Shown here in pieces: positions 1 through 8,423 of a stretch of 64,000 bases of DNA (within the stretch, counting starts at the first letter, position 1; each line of letters begins with the position of its first letter). The DNA comes from Streptomyces gossypii (GTDB taxonomy: Bacteria > Actinomycetota > Actinomycetes > Streptomycetales > Streptomycetaceae): positions 186,001 to 250,000 of the forward strand of contig NZ_JAJAGO010000008.1 in NCBI RefSeq assembly GCF_025165795.1. The letters run 5' to 3'. The position numbers were made by a program, and so were the translations under genes. The notes under the pieces were generated by a model, which had not been told where the DNA came from, ran no database searches, and was given only the letters and a program-made list of their open reading frames with translations.

Positions 1-330
1 CCGGCCGAGCAGACCTTCGCGACGCTGATCGGCCTGGAGCTGCGCCCGAGGCGGCTGCGGGACGCGGCTCGGCTGTGGGCCTCGCTGGCGGACGCGCGGG
101 GCGCGGACGGCCGCGACGGTCTGTGGGCGCACCCGGACATGCTGCCCACGGCGGCCGACCTGGACGACCCGGACGGCTTCGTGCACCGCGAGCAGCTGGA
201 CTTCTCCGAGCTGGACAAGCTGCTGGGTGACGCGGCGGAGGGCCGCCCGGACGACGACGAGGGCGGCAGCGGAAGCACCGGCGACAGCGGTGGCAAGGGG
301 ACGGGCGGCGACGGCGGCCCCCGTCCATGA
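1..330 (+). CDS. Zincin-like (DUF2342-type) metalloprotease homologue, C-terminal end only
   Basis: The reading frame is open from the first base, so the start lies outside the window and only about 109 C-terminal residues are visible. The sequence begins PAEQTFATLIGLELRPRRLR and continues through LWAHPDMLPTAADLDDPDGF. From memory this resembles the C-terminus of the actinobacterial DUF2342/zincin_2 family, but the zinc-binding motif is not in view. The last 35 residues are a Gly/Asp/Ser-rich, probably disordered tail. The stop overlaps the start of the next gene as ATGA, so the two are probably translationally coupled. The family assignment rests on conserved C-terminal phrasing only. Confidence 0.6.
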   Translation, partial: PAEQTFATLIGLELRPRRLRDAARLWASLADARGADGRDGLWAHPDMLPTAADLDDPDGFVHREQLDFSELDKLLGDAAEGRPDDDEGGSGSTGDSGGKGTGGDGGPRP

Positions 331-854
331 CACTGCACGCGGACGCCTCGCTCGCCCTGAAGGAGTGGCAGGCGCCGGAGGACACGCAGGAGCGGCTGCG
401 GCTGGCCTATCTCACCCATCTGGAGGGTCACTCGGACGGCCTGCGCAGGGCGTGCCGGGAAGGCCATCTGACGGCGAGCGCACTGGTGATCGATCCGGCC
501 CGGGGGCAGGTGCTGCTCACCCTGCACCGCAAGCTGCGGATGTGGCTCCAGACGGGCGGCCACTGCGAACCGGGCGACCGGACGCTGGCGGGTGCCGCGC
601 TGCGTGAGGCCACCGAGGAGTCCGGCGTGCCGGAGCTCTCCCTGCTGCCGGGCGGGCCGGTGCGGCTGGACCGGCACCTGACACCGTGCGCCTGGCACTT
701 GGACGTGCAGTACGCGGCACTCGCGCCGCGGGGAGCGGTGGAGTCGGTCAGCGCGGAGTCACTGGAGCTGCGCTGGTACGACTACGACGAGGTGGCGGCG
801 GTGGCCGACGAGTCGGTCGTACAACTGATGGACCGCACCCGCGCCCTGCTCTGA
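327..854 (+). CDS. Nudix hydrolase
   Basis: A 175-residue protein with a complete Nudix box at about residues 77-100 (GGHCEPGD...REATEESG), which supplies the Mg2+-binding glutamates that cleave a nucleoside diphosphate linked to another group. The substrate cannot be read from the sequence. The length is that of a single Nudix domain with a short N-terminal helical extension. The ATG overlaps the upstream metalloprotease stop (ATGA), which decides this start and suggests a two-gene operon. A long perfect hairpin 35 bases after the stop ends the unit. Function beyond Nudix hydrolysis is unknown. Confidence 0.9.
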   Translation: MTLHADASLALKEWQAPEDTQERLRLAYLTHLEGHSDGLRRACREGHLTASALVIDPARGQVLLTLHRKLRMWLQTGGHCEPGDRTLAGAALREATEESGVPELSLLPGGPVRLDRHLTPCAWHLDVQYAALAPRGAVESVSAESLELRWYDYDEVAAVADESVVQLMDRTRALL

Positions 855-889
855 ACGGGCGGAGCGGGCGCTGGGTGCGGTCCTGGCTT

Positions 890-931
890 GCGAGGGAGCC
901 TGCGCGCGCACTGGCGCGCAGGCTCCCTCGC
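890..931. terminator. Bidirectional terminator hairpin between convergent genes
   Basis: A perfect 18-bp inverted repeat (890-907 with 914-931) with a 6-base loop lies between the convergent Nudix and AIM24 genes. It reaches the AIM24 stop codon. No long T tract follows on either strand, as is common for terminators in high-GC actinomycetes. Confidence 0.8.
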
Positions 932-1689
932 TAGTTGGTCCAGATATTGCCCTGGTTCGCGCCCCGCGCACCCTGCTGCCCCATGCCGTACTGCGCGGCC
1001 ATGCCCTGCCCGAGCACCGCGTCCTGCGGCGGCAGGAGTTCGCTGGGCTGCACGAGTGCGTAGCCCTGGCCCATGAAGCTCAGCTCCCAGCCCTCGCCGG
1101 TGTTGCCGCGCCGCCGCCAGACGCCCGAGGAACTGGTCTGTGCCTGCATCTGGACGCGCAGCGAGCTGGACCAGGCGACGACCGCGTCCGAATCGGCGTT
1201 CGTGTACGCGTCCGGAGTGACCGTGAGGACCAGCGGCTGACCTGAGGTCATCAGGGCGACCTTGCCCTGCCCGGAGATGTTCAGGTTGTACTTTCCGGAC
1301 CCGGAGACGCCGTACTGGCTGTCCACCGAGATCACCTCGTGGTGCAGGTGGGAGTCGAGCGCCAGGACATAGGCGCTGTCCACGGTGAGGCCCTCCTGGT
1401 CGACCTCCACGACATGGACGTACTGCGCGAGGTTGGCGAGGAAGACCGTGCCCTGGCCGGAGCAGCGCATCAGGTCGAGGCCCTCACCCGTGCGGGCGCG
1501 GGCCTGCTGCTGGCCCGGCGACTGGTACTCGCCGTCGAACTCCAGCATCCCCTGGTAGGCGACCATGCTGCCCTGGCGGGCGAGCACGTCCTCGTGGCCG
1601 TTCAGCACGACCCGCAGCAGCCGTTCGTTCTGCAGGCTGTAGCGCTCGGCCGACTGGACCTCGGTGTAGGCGAAAAGCGGACTCTGCAT
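931..1689 (-). CDS. AIM24 family protein (third gene of the TerD-AIM24 operon)
   Basis: A 252-residue protein of the AIM24 family, a beta-rich fold named after a yeast mitochondrial protein; the bacterial role is unestablished. Recognisable elements are MVAYQGMLEF near residue 43, LMRCSGQGTVFLA near residue 74 and a C-terminal SFMGQGYALVQPSE. It follows the second AIM24 gene by 16 bp and that gene follows the TerD-AIM24 fusion by 11 bp, so all three are probably one transcript. There is no signal peptide or membrane segment. The C-terminus is Gln/Gly-rich (GQGMAAQYGMGQQGARG). The family call is firm; the function is not known. Confidence 0.88.
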   Translation of the reverse strand: MQSPLFAYTEVQSAERYSLQNERLLRVVLNGHEDVLARQGSMVAYQGMLEFDGEYQSPGQQQARARTGEGLDLMRCSGQGTVFLANLAQYVHVVEVDQEGLTVDSAYVLALDSHLHHEVISVDSQYGVSGSGKYNLNISGQGKVALMTSGQPLVLTVTPDAYTNADSDAVVAWSSSLRVQMQAQTSSSGVWRRRGNTGEGWELSFMGQGYALVQPSELLPPQDAVLGQGMAAQYGMGQQGARGANQGNIWTN

Positions 1690-1705
1690 CTTTGTTCCCT
1701 CCCCC

Positions 1706-2389
1706 TCAGCCCCGGGCCCGGAGGCGGTCGGTGCTGTCCTCGCTGGGCTGCACGACGACGAACCCCTGGCCCGAGAAGCCCATCTGGTAGGCCTCTCCGC
1801 TGCCCCGGCCGATCATCGACGACGCCTTGAAGCTGCGCTTGCCCTTGGTCTTCAGGTTCGTCGACCAGGCGACGAGCGCGTCCGGGTCGACATAGGTCTC
1901 GTCGGCACCGCGCCCGCAGTCGACGACGACGGGTGTGCCCCGGGTGGTCAGCGCCACCCATCCGGTGCCCGTGACGGCGACGTTGAACAGGCCCTGGCCG
2001 GAGAACTTCGCCATGCCCTTCACCCGTTGGACGCCCCAGCCGAGGTGGGCGTCGAAGGCGAGGAGATTGCTTCCGTTCACCGAGAGACTGTCCTCGTTAA
2101 GATTGAGGACGACCACGTCAGCGCCGTAGTCGGCGAGGTAGAGCAGCCCGTCGCCGTGGCAGCGCATCAGCGGCGCACCCTCGCCGGTGAGCCACTGCGA
2201 GGCCATCTGACGTACGGCCGGCGGGTTGGGCTCGTACTGCACGAAGCCCTCGTAGGCGATCATCGATCCCGTACGGGCGAACAGGTCGTGGCCGGTCTGC
2301 ATGGCGACCTTCAGCATGCTGTTGCCGTGGTTCTCCATGCGCGCGGCGGGGGGTGTCGGGGCATAGCCCGAGAGAAGTTGCTGATCCAT
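1706..2389 (-). CDS. AIM24 family protein (second gene of the operon)
   Basis: A 227-residue AIM24-family protein that shares the motif order of its neighbours: MIAYEGFVQYEPN, LMRCHGDGLLYLADYG, LAFDAHLGWGVQRV and GFSGQGFVVVQPSE. It is a diverged paralogue of the 252-residue protein downstream and of the C-terminal half of the fusion upstream, so the locus carries three AIM24 domains. The ATG is 11 bp after the fusion gene stop, with AGGAG in the spacer (ctgaaggagcccgtc), which supports this start. No catalytic residues are known for the family. Confidence 0.87.
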   Translation of the reverse strand: MDQQLLSGYAPTPPAARMENHGNSMLKVAMQTGHDLFARTGSMIAYEGFVQYEPNPPAVRQMASQWLTGEGAPLMRCHGDGLLYLADYGADVVVLNLNEDSLSVNGSNLLAFDAHLGWGVQRVKGMAKFSGQGLFNVAVTGTGWVALTTRGTPVVVDCGRGADETYVDPDALVAWSTNLKTKGKRSFKASSMIGRGSGEAYQMGFSGQGFVVVQPSEDSTDRLRARG

Positions 2390-2400
2390 GACGGGCTCCT

Positions 2401-4050
2401 TCAGACCTCGCAGGGCTGGACGACGATGAAATTCCCCGGCGCCCCGCGGAACTGGAGGTTCACGGTCTCCCCGCTGTGACCCGGATACGCCTGCCGGCGC
2501 AGCCGGACCTGGCTGGAGACCACGACCTGGGCGGCGGCGGACCAGGCCACCACCGCTTCGGCGTCGGCGAACGTGGTCGGGGTGACCGGGAGGACGACCG
2601 GGGTGCCCTGGGTCATGACCACGACCGTCCCGGTGCCCTGGAACTGCATGGTGAACAGGGCGCCGCCGGGAATGCCGTGGCCCTCGATACGGCGCACCTC
2701 ATACTGGAGCGACTCGTCGAAGGCGAGGACGTTCTCGGCGGAGACGCAGATCGCGTCACCCTGCAGCTCGATCGGATGGAGGCTGGCGGCGTTCTCGGCG
2801 AAGAACACCTGGCCCTGGCCGCCGCAGCGCATCAGCTGCATCTCCTGGCCGGTGGCGTTCCCCACGACCCGGCCGCGGAAGCCCGCGCCCTTGTGACTGA
2901 AGTCCACCTTGCCCTGGTAGAGCACCATGCTGCCCTGACGGGCGAGGACCGGCTGGCCGTCGATACCGAGATCGACCCGGGCCAGCTGGCCGTTCTGCAG
3001 CGTCCAGCGCTGCCCGGTGGGCGCCTCGCGGTACTTCTCCAGCGTCACCGCGACCCCGGCGGCGGGGCCCTGCGGGATCTGCGGCATCTGCGGGGCGCCG
3101 GGCTGGCCGAAGGGATTGGGCACGGCCTGACCGGGTGGGGCCTGACCGGGTGGGGCCTGACCGGCACCCGGCGGAGGCACGGGCGGCCCCGGGAACTGGC
3201 CCGGCACCGGGCCCTGCTGCGGCCCCGGCGGGGGAAAGCCCGGCGGTGGCTGCGGCGGGCCGGGCTGCTGCGGAGCTCGGGGCGGCGAGACCAGTGGGGC
3301 CGCGATGGTGGGTGCCGCGTGCGGCGCCGGTGCCTGAGGCGCCGGTGCCTGAGGCGCGGGCGCCTGCTGGGCCGGTGCCTGCGGTGCTCCGAAGGAGGGC
3401 GCGAGCTGGGCCGGCTGCGGAGCGGGCGGCGCACCCTGGCCGCCGGGCGGCGGGGCGAAGCCCGGAGCGGCGCCCTGCGGGGCCCCGAAACCGGGGGCTG
3501 CCGCCGGTGCTGCGGGCTCCTCCTCGGCGACCTCGCCGCCGAAGTGGCGCAGCAGCGCGTCCAGCCCACCGTCGAATCCCTGGCCGACGGCGGCGAAACG
3601 CCAGACGTCCTTGAGATAGAAGTCGCCGAGCATCACCGCGCGCTCGGTGCTGAACTCTCCGCCGTGAAAGGCGTAGCGCGCGACTTCCTCGCCACCCGCG
3701 ACGATGCGGACGTAGCCGGGGGCCGCCTGGGACATCTGCCCGGCGCCGTCGAGCGTCGCGGTGAAGGAGAGCTTCTGGATGCCCGCCGGTATACGGTCGA
3801 GGGTGACCCGGAAGGACTCCGTGTCGCCCGCCTGGGGTCCGAGCTGCTGGATGGACTCCTCGGGCGACTTCGGCTGGTTGAAGAAGACGAAATAGCGTTC
3901 GTCCGACAGCCGTTCGTCCGCGTCGAGCCCGAAGCAGCTGATGTCGAAACTCAGTCCGGGGCCCGAGATCTGCACGCCGACGTACAGATCCGTCCCTGCT
4001 GTCAGATCACTTATTTTGGCCTTGTGGCCGCGCTGGAATTCCCTGGCCAT
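2401..4050 (-). CDS. TerD-domain / AIM24-domain fusion protein
   Basis: A 549-residue two-domain protein. Residues 1 to about 175 form a TerD-type domain (LTAGTDLYVGVQISGPGLSF, FFNQPKSPEES, GDFYLKDVWRFAAVGQGF). TerD-family domains bind Ca2+ and belong to the tellurite/stress-response Ter system. Residues about 180-335 are a disordered Pro/Ala/Gln/Gly linker containing short repeats such as APAPQAPAPQ and GQAPPGQAPPGQ, which are 15-bp tandem repeats in the DNA. Residues about 340-549 are an AIM24 domain (MVLYQGKVDFSHKG, LMRCGGQGQVFF). It is the first gene of a three-gene operon with two more AIM24 genes. A role in stress sensing at the membrane is inference only. Confidence 0.88.
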   Translation of the reverse strand: MAREFQRGHKAKISDLTAGTDLYVGVQISGPGLSFDISCFGLDADERLSDERYFVFFNQPKSPEESIQQLGPQAGDTESFRVTLDRIPAGIQKLSFTATLDGAGQMSQAAPGYVRIVAGGEEVARYAFHGGEFSTERAVMLGDFYLKDVWRFAAVGQGFDGGLDALLRHFGGEVAEEEPAAPAAAPGFGAPQGAAPGFAPPPGGQGAPPAPQPAQLAPSFGAPQAPAQQAPAPQAPAPQAPAPHAAPTIAAPLVSPPRAPQQPGPPQPPPGFPPPGPQQGPVPGQFPGPPVPPPGAGQAPPGQAPPGQAVPNPFGQPGAPQMPQIPQGPAAGVAVTLEKYREAPTGQRWTLQNGQLARVDLGIDGQPVLARQGSMVLYQGKVDFSHKGAGFRGRVVGNATGQEMQLMRCGGQGQVFFAENAASLHPIELQGDAICVSAENVLAFDESLQYEVRRIEGHGIPGGALFTMQFQGTGTVVVMTQGTPVVLPVTPTTFADAEAVVAWSAAAQVVVSSQVRLRRQAYPGHSGETVNLQFRGAPGNFIVVQPCEV

Positions 4051-4119
4051 ACGTAACGACCGTCCCCCATCCGATTTCCATGAGTACGTCGCGCCAGGCT
4101 AACGGGTACCGGCGACAGT

Positions 4120-4671
4120 TCACTCGTCGCGGGCGGCAGGAAGGTAGGGCAGCCGGTCGGCGGCCGAGACACCCTCCAGGAAACCGCGTGCCCGCTCCGT
4201 ACGCGGATAGCCCTCCAGCAGCCGCCAGAACCGCGGGCCGTGGCCCGGGACGAGCAGGTGTGCCAGCTCATGCAGCAGGACGTAGTCGACGACGTACTCG
4301 GGCATTCCCTGCAGCCGGTGCGAGAGGCGGATGCTGCCCTCCGCGGGGGTGCAGGAACCCCAGCGGGTGTTCTGGTTGGTGACCCAGCGCACGGTGACGG
4401 GGCGGGCCCGGCCGCCGAGATACTGCCGGGAGAGCTCCTCGGCCCGCTCGACCAGCTCGCCGTCTCCGAGCAGCCGTCTGCCCTCCTGGGCGGCCAGCTT
4501 GTCGAGCATGACGCCGATCCAGCGCTCCTCCTCCGCCACCGACATCCGCGCAGGAATCAGCACCACCGTCCGGTCACCCTCACGGTAGGCGGAGACCGTA
4601 CGGCGGCGGCGCGCACTGCGGCGCACCTCCACCGCACTCCGGCTGGCGCTGCTGCGCGGGTCGGCGGGCAC
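4120..4671 (-). CDS. YgjP-like (M48-annotated) zinc metallopeptidase
   Basis: A 183-residue soluble protein with the zinc-binding motif HELAH at about residues 134-138 and a third ligand in GHGPRFW about six residues later. The preceding NTRWGSCTPAEGSIRLS stretch is characteristic of the YgjP/SprT-like (DUF45) family rather than of true membrane M48 proteases, although databases often label such proteins M48. It starts with GTG. No transmembrane segment is present. It is upstream of the TerD-AIM24 operon on the same strand with a 69-bp gap. Substrate unknown. Confidence 0.85.
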   Translation of the reverse strand: MPADPRSSASRSAVEVRRSARRRRTVSAYREGDRTVVLIPARMSVAEEERWIGVMLDKLAAQEGRRLLGDGELVERAEELSRQYLGGRARPVTVRWVTNQNTRWGSCTPAEGSIRLSHRLQGMPEYVVDYVLLHELAHLLVPGHGPRFWRLLEGYPRTERARGFLEGVSAADRLPYLPAARDE

Positions 4672-4828
4672 GCTTCGACGTTACCCGCTGACATCGGCGG
4701 AAGTCCTGCCTCCGGGCTGGTCTGCACCGGCCCGGGGAAGAATCGCCCCTCCGAGAGTCATACGACTATCACCCACTACCTGTGGACAAGTCCGTGCACG
4801 GGCAGCCGCTGAACCGCAAGCTGTCACC

Positions 4829-5950
4829 ATGCATCCGATGATCAAGCCCGCACTGCGGCGCGCCTGGCGCGACCGGCACACCGTGCAGTACGGCGTGGCG
4901 CCCGCGCACGCCATCCTGCTGGGGCCGGTGGACGACGCGACGGCCAGCTTCCTCGACTTGATGGACGGCACCAGGAGCATGGAGCAGCTCCGGGCGGAGG
5001 CCGCCTCGCTCGGGCTCGCTCCGGAGGAGGCCGATCTGCTGACCGAGCGGCTGTCCAGAGCCGGAGTGCTGGACGACGCCACCGCCGAGCGCCAGGCGGC
5101 GGCTGTCATCGGTGAGCAGCTGCGGGCGGATCTCGCCTCGCTGAGCACGGTCCACCCCGAGCCGGGCGCCGGGCCGAGGCGGCTGTCGGCCCGGCGTGCC
5201 TCGCGGGTGCTCGTCCGGGGAGCGGGCCGCGTCGGCGCGGCGGTCGCCGCGACGCTGGCGACCGCCGGTGTGGGCCACGTGGAGGTGAAGGACGGCGGAG
5301 ACGTCGAGCCTTGGGAGACCCTGCCCGGTGGTATCCCCGCACAGCGGGTGGGAGAGCGCAGGGGCGTCGCGGCGCGCCGGGTGGTGAACGGCGCGAAGCC
5401 CTGGCGGCAGGGCGGATGCCCACCTGTCGGCCGTGGTCTGGACGGCCTCAACCTGGTCGTCATCACTCCGCGGGACGGCCTGGATGCCTACGCCCCGGAC
5501 CCTGCGGCGGCCGAACCTTTCCTCCGTGCGGGCGCCCCTCATCTGTACGGCGGTGTGATCGAGGGCACGGGTGTGGTCGGGCCGCTGGTCGTGCCGGGGG
5601 TCACTCCCTGCGCGGGCTGCATGCTGCGGGTCCGCACCGAGCGCGAGCCCAGCTGGCCGCTGGTGGTGGGCCAGTGGCGTACGGCGGGGCGCAAGCGCGC
5701 GGGGGTGGCCGCGTGCGATTCCGCCCTGGCGGTGATGGTCGCCGGTGCCGTCGCTTCGTACGCGCTGAGCTTTCTGGACGGAGACGGCGGCTGTGCGGCC
5801 GGGTACCGGATGCGGTTCGTGCTGCCCTATCTCCTCGCTGATACGGAGCAGATCACCCCGCACCGGGAATGTCCCTGCGGTGCCGATTCAGCGACAACGG
5901 GACTCCCCCTCTCGGCCCCCGCGCACGGAGAGGTCACAATGGCCGGGTAG
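4829..5950 (+). CDS. ThiF-fold protein with cyclodehydratase-like N-terminus
   Basis: A 373-residue protein. Residues 1 to about 110 (MIKPALRRAWRDRHTVQYG, LMDGTRSMEQL) resemble the N-terminal domain of the E1-like proteins of azoline peptide biosynthesis (cyclodehydratase-associated ThiF family). From residue 125 a Rossmann nucleotide-binding fold begins (VLVRGAGRVGAAVA). The usual GxGGxG is reduced to GAGRVG and the adenylation Arg/Asp pattern is not obvious. Two Cys pairs (CAGC near residue 261 and CPCG near residue 348) are placed like the zinc site of E1 enzymes. No precursor peptide, YcaO or protease gene is adjacent. The fold is fairly sure; the function is open. Confidence 0.7.
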   Translation: MHPMIKPALRRAWRDRHTVQYGVAPAHAILLGPVDDATASFLDLMDGTRSMEQLRAEAASLGLAPEEADLLTERLSRAGVLDDATAERQAAAVIGEQLRADLASLSTVHPEPGAGPRRLSARRASRVLVRGAGRVGAAVAATLATAGVGHVEVKDGGDVEPWETLPGGIPAQRVGERRGVAARRVVNGAKPWRQGGCPPVGRGLDGLNLVVITPRDGLDAYAPDPAAAEPFLRAGAPHLYGGVIEGTGVVGPLVVPGVTPCAGCMLRVRTEREPSWPLVVGQWRTAGRKRAGVAACDSALAVMVAGAVASYALSFLDGDGGCAAGYRMRFVLPYLLADTEQITPHRECPCGADSATTGLPLSAPAHGEVTMAG

Positions 5951-6037
5951 CCGGTCGCCCGGCTCCGGGGGGTGCGGTGGAGCTGTACTGTCCGGTTTGT
6001 GCATTTCGCTTGTGCTGTCAGGGAGTTGGAGGGGCGC

Positions 6038-7441
6038 ATGTCTGATCTTCCCCGCAAAGCGGTCACACGCACGGCCAAGCTGGCAGCGCTGCCACTCGGC
6101 TTCGCGGGGCGAGCCACCTGGGGGCTCGGCAAGCGCATCGGCGGCTACTCCGCGGAGCTGGTGGGCCATGAGGTGCAGCAGCGCACCGCCGAGCAACTGT
6201 TCAAGGTCCTCGGCGAGCTGAAGGGGGGCGCCATGAAGCTCGGCCAGGCACTCTCCGTCTTCGAGTCGGCACTTCCCGAGGAGGTCGCCGGCCCTTACCG
6301 GGCGACGCTGACCAAACTCCAGGAGGCCGCCCCGCCGATGCCGGCGAGCACCGTGCACTCCGTGCTGGAGCAGCGGCTCGGCGAGGACTGGCGCGATCTG
6401 TTCGAGGAGTTCGAGGACACCCCGGCTGCCGCGGCCTCGATCGGCCAGGTCCACCGCGCGGTCTGGCACGACGGCCGGGACGTCGCGGTCAAGGTGCAGT
6501 ATCCGGGCGCCGGTGAGGCCCTCGTCTCCGACCTCGCCCAGCTGGGCCGCTTCGCCCGGCTGATGAGCCCGCTCATTCCGGGCATGGACATAAAGCCGCT
6601 CATCGCCGAGATGCGCGAGCGGGTGACCGAGGAGCTGGACTACGGCCTGGAGGCCTCGGCACAGCGCGTCTGCGCGGAGGAGTTCGCGGACGACCCGGGG
6701 GTGTTCGTCCCCGGTGTCGTGCACCAGAGCGATCAGGTACTGGTGACGGAGTGGATGGGAGGAGTGCCACTCGCACGGGTCATCGCGGAGGGCACTCCGG
6801 AGGAGCGCGACCGTGCGGGGCAGTTGCTGGCCCGTTTCCTGTTCTCCGGCGCGGCCCGGACGGGGCTGCTTCACGCGGATCCGCATCCGGGCAACTTCCG
6901 GCTGCTGACCGAGGATCCGGCCGGGCCGGGCGAGGGCGAGTGCCCTCCGGAGCGGTGGCGGCTGGGAGTGATGGACTTCGGCACGGTCGACCGGCTTCCC
7001 GAGGGCCTGCCGCCGACGATCGGCCTCGCGCTGCGGATGACGCTCGACGGTGACGCCGACGCCGTCTACCAGCTACTCCGTGACGAGGGCTTCGTCAAGG
7101 AGTCCATAGAGCTGGATCCGGAGGCCGTGCTCGACTACCTGGTGCCGATCATCGAGCCCGCACGAGCGGAGAGCTTCACTTTCAGCCGGGGCTGGATGCG
7201 GGACCAGGCGACGCGGATCGCCGATCTGCGTTCCCCGGCACACCAGTTGGGCAAGCAGCTCAATCTGCCCCCGTCGTATCTCCTGATTCACCGGGTGACG
7301 CTCAGCACGATCGGCGTGCTCTGCCAGCTCGGCGCCACCGTCCGGATGCGCGACGAGCTGGAGGAGTGGGTCCCCGGATTCGCTCCCTCACCACCAGACG
7401 GGATCGATGCGGCCCTCGATGGCACGGATATAGGTGCGTGA
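6038..7441 (+). CDS. ABC1/AarF-type atypical kinase
   Basis: A 467-residue ABC1 (UbiB/Coq8-like) protein kinase-like ATPase. Visible hallmarks in order: KLGQ near residue 67, an Ala-rich nucleotide loop [10 protein letters not shown], the lysine in VAVKVQYP near residue 152, HADPHPGNF near residue 279 and [10 protein letters not shown] near residue 312. These match the family motifs KxGQ, A-rich loop and DFG. Homologues act in isoprenoid-lipid/quinone metabolism; the substrate here is unknown. The ATG at 6038 is chosen because GGAGGGG precedes it; upstream in-frame codons lack a ribosome site. The last 54 bp overlap, antisense, a small gene on the other strand. Confidence 0.88.
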   Translation: MSDLPRKAVTRTAKLAALPLGFAGRATWGLGKRIGGYSAELVGHEVQQRTAEQLFKVLGELKGGAMKLGQALSVFESALPEEVAGPYRATLTKLQEAAPPMPASTVHSVLEQRLGEDWRDLFEEFEDTPAAAASIGQVHRAVWHDGRDVAVKVQYPGAGEALVSDLAQLGRFARLMSPLIPGMDIKPLIAEMRERVTEELDYGLEASAQRVCAEEFADDPGVFVPGVVHQSDQVLVTEWMGGVPLARVIAEGTPEERDRAGQLLARFLFSGAARTGLLHADPHPGNFRLLTEDPAGPGEGECPPERWRLGVMDFGTVDRLPEGLPPTIGLALRMTLDGDADAVYQLLRDEGFVKESIELDPEAVLDYLVPIIEPARAESFTFSRGWMRDQATRIADLRSPAHQLGKQLNLPPSYLLIHRVTLSTIGVLCQLGATVRMRDELEEWVPGFAPSPPDGIDAALDGTDIGA

Positions 7442-7564
7442 GCACTCTTCGCAGAAGTAGCACCGGCCGCCCTTCTCCACCGAGCAGACCCAGGTGACCG
7501 GAATCCCCTCGGCGACCGCGCCACAGCGAGTGCAGACCGTCTCACCCGACTCGTTCTCTTCCAC
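7388..7564 (-). CDS. 58-residue zinc-ribbon protein, hypothetical
   Basis: A short GTG-initiated frame encodes 58 residues with three CxxC units: CTRC at residues 11-14, YFCEEC at 36-41 and a further Cys at residues 27 and 35. The pattern suggests one zinc ribbon or two half-sites. It starts [11 protein letters not shown] and ends RIDPVWW. It is the last minus-strand gene of the wblC region and overlaps the 3' end of the ABC1 kinase gene by 54 bp in antisense. A GGGAAG lies immediately before the GTG, closer than a normal ribosome site, so the start is uncertain. Coding is supported by the orderly Cys spacing and preserved frame. Function unknown. Confidence 0.72.
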   Translation of the reverse strand: MEENESGETVCTRCGAVAEGIPVTWVCSVEKGGRCYFCEECSRTYIRAIEGRIDPVWW

Positions 7565-7597
7565 CTTCCCGAAGATAGACCCGGATACGCGAAGGAA

Positions 7598-7616
7598 CCG
7601 GGGCGCAACGCCCCGG
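7598..7616. terminator. Small perfect hairpin upstream of the zinc-ribbon gene
   Basis: An 8-bp GC stem (7598-7605 with 7609-7616) with a 3-base loop lies between the two small genes downstream of wblC. It may attenuate or end the wblC-side transcript. Confidence 0.55.
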
Positions 7617-7666
7617 CTCCTCGCTCGGTCATCAGTGCCGCTTCTAGGCCCTGTGCTGCGTGGCCT

Positions 7667-7837
7667 TTACTGCATCACCGCCATGGCGATCGCACGGCGG
7701 GCACGCAGCGAGGCACGCTCGGCGCGGCGCTGCAAGCGGCGGGCGTTCACCACTCGCAGCGCCCTGCGTTCGGACTCGGCCTCCTGGAGGCGTGAGTGGA
7801 TATGCGCACGGGTCAGGGATTCTGGCATGAGTTGCAT
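7667..7837 (-). CDS. 56-residue basic hypothetical protein downstream of wblC
   Basis: A 56-residue, strongly basic, probably helical protein (LTRAHIHSRLQEAESERRAL, then VNARRLQRRAERASLRARRA). The start at 7837 is chosen because AGGAAC lies about eight bases upstream. A second ATG three codons in is possible. The 149-bp spacer from wblC contains several short hairpins, and the gene probably belongs to the wblC transcript. The Arg-rich composition would allow RNA, ribosome or DNA contact, but that is inference. No domain recognised. Confidence 0.6.
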   Translation of the reverse strand: MQLMPESLTRAHIHSRLQEAESERRALRVVNARRLQRRAERASLRARRAIAMAVMQ

Positions 7838-7986
7838 TTCTCTGTTCCTGTTCTGCGTCGGGGTGCCCGCGTCGGTTCGACGCGGGGAGTAGGCGCCTGA
7901 GGCCGTATGCCTCATCGCCTGGTGCTGCTTCGCCGGCTGGCGTCGGGGGTCCCGTGAGGACGGGCTGCTGAGAGTGCCCCGGGCAT

Positions 7987-8349
7987 TCATGCCACAACCG
8001 GGTTCTTGCGGGGACGGCCACGCGGCCGCTTGCGCGGCACGACGACGCCCTGGACGAAGAGCTCGCCGCCCCAGACACCCCAGGGCTCACGCCGGTCCTT
8101 CGCACCGGCGAGGCATGCGTCACGCAGCGGGCAGGTCTGGCAGAGCGACTTCGCGTACTCGACATCAGCGGGAGCCTCGGCGAAGAAGACCTCCGGGTCG
8201 TACGAGCGGCACGGCACGGCGACGCCGAGGCGCTCAATTGCCTCGTCGAGCGCGGTGAGAGTGGTGAGCGGGGCGGTCAAGGTGTCCTCCGTGGCGTCGG
8301 GCGGGATCAGGTCGGTGGTCGGTGACGTGGCGTGCGTCTCGATCTGCAC
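7987..8349 (-). CDS. wblC: WhiB7/WblC-type iron-sulfur transcription factor
   Basis: A 120-residue Wbl protein with the four iron-sulfur cysteines C47, C70, C73 and C79, the GVWGGE turn at residues 91-96 and a C-terminal AT-hook RGRPRK at residues 110-115. The AT-hook is specific to the WhiB7/WblC subfamily, which activates intrinsic resistance to translation-targeting antibiotics together with the primary sigma factor. The uvrD2-whiB7 neighbourhood is conserved in actinobacteria. A roughly 540-nt leader precedes it with an upstream frame, a hairpin over that frame's stop codon and an intrinsic terminator, the layout expected of ribosome-mediated attenuation. Start at the ATG at 8349. Confidence 0.93.
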   Translation of the reverse strand: MQIETHATSPTTDLIPPDATEDTLTAPLTTLTALDEAIERLGVAVPCRSYDPEVFFAEAPADVEYAKSLCQTCPLRDACLAGAKDRREPWGVWGGELFVQGVVVPRKRPRGRPRKNPVVA

Positions 8350-8423
8350 TGTCGGGTCTTCCTCGTCTTTTGGTCTGTCGTCTGGTCGGCCCGGCTGGTG
8401 GCCGGGCGGCTGGGGAAAACAGA

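Noticed and set aside
4829-5950. Azoline peptide biosynthetic cluster around the ThiF-like gene
   Set aside because: No YcaO, precursor peptide, dehydrogenase or transporter gene in the surrounding 10 kb.
7870-7910. GGTTCGA, resembling a tRNA T-loop
   Set aside because: No acceptor stem or anticodon arm can be drawn around it; it is the loop of a short CGCGTC/GACGCG hairpin.
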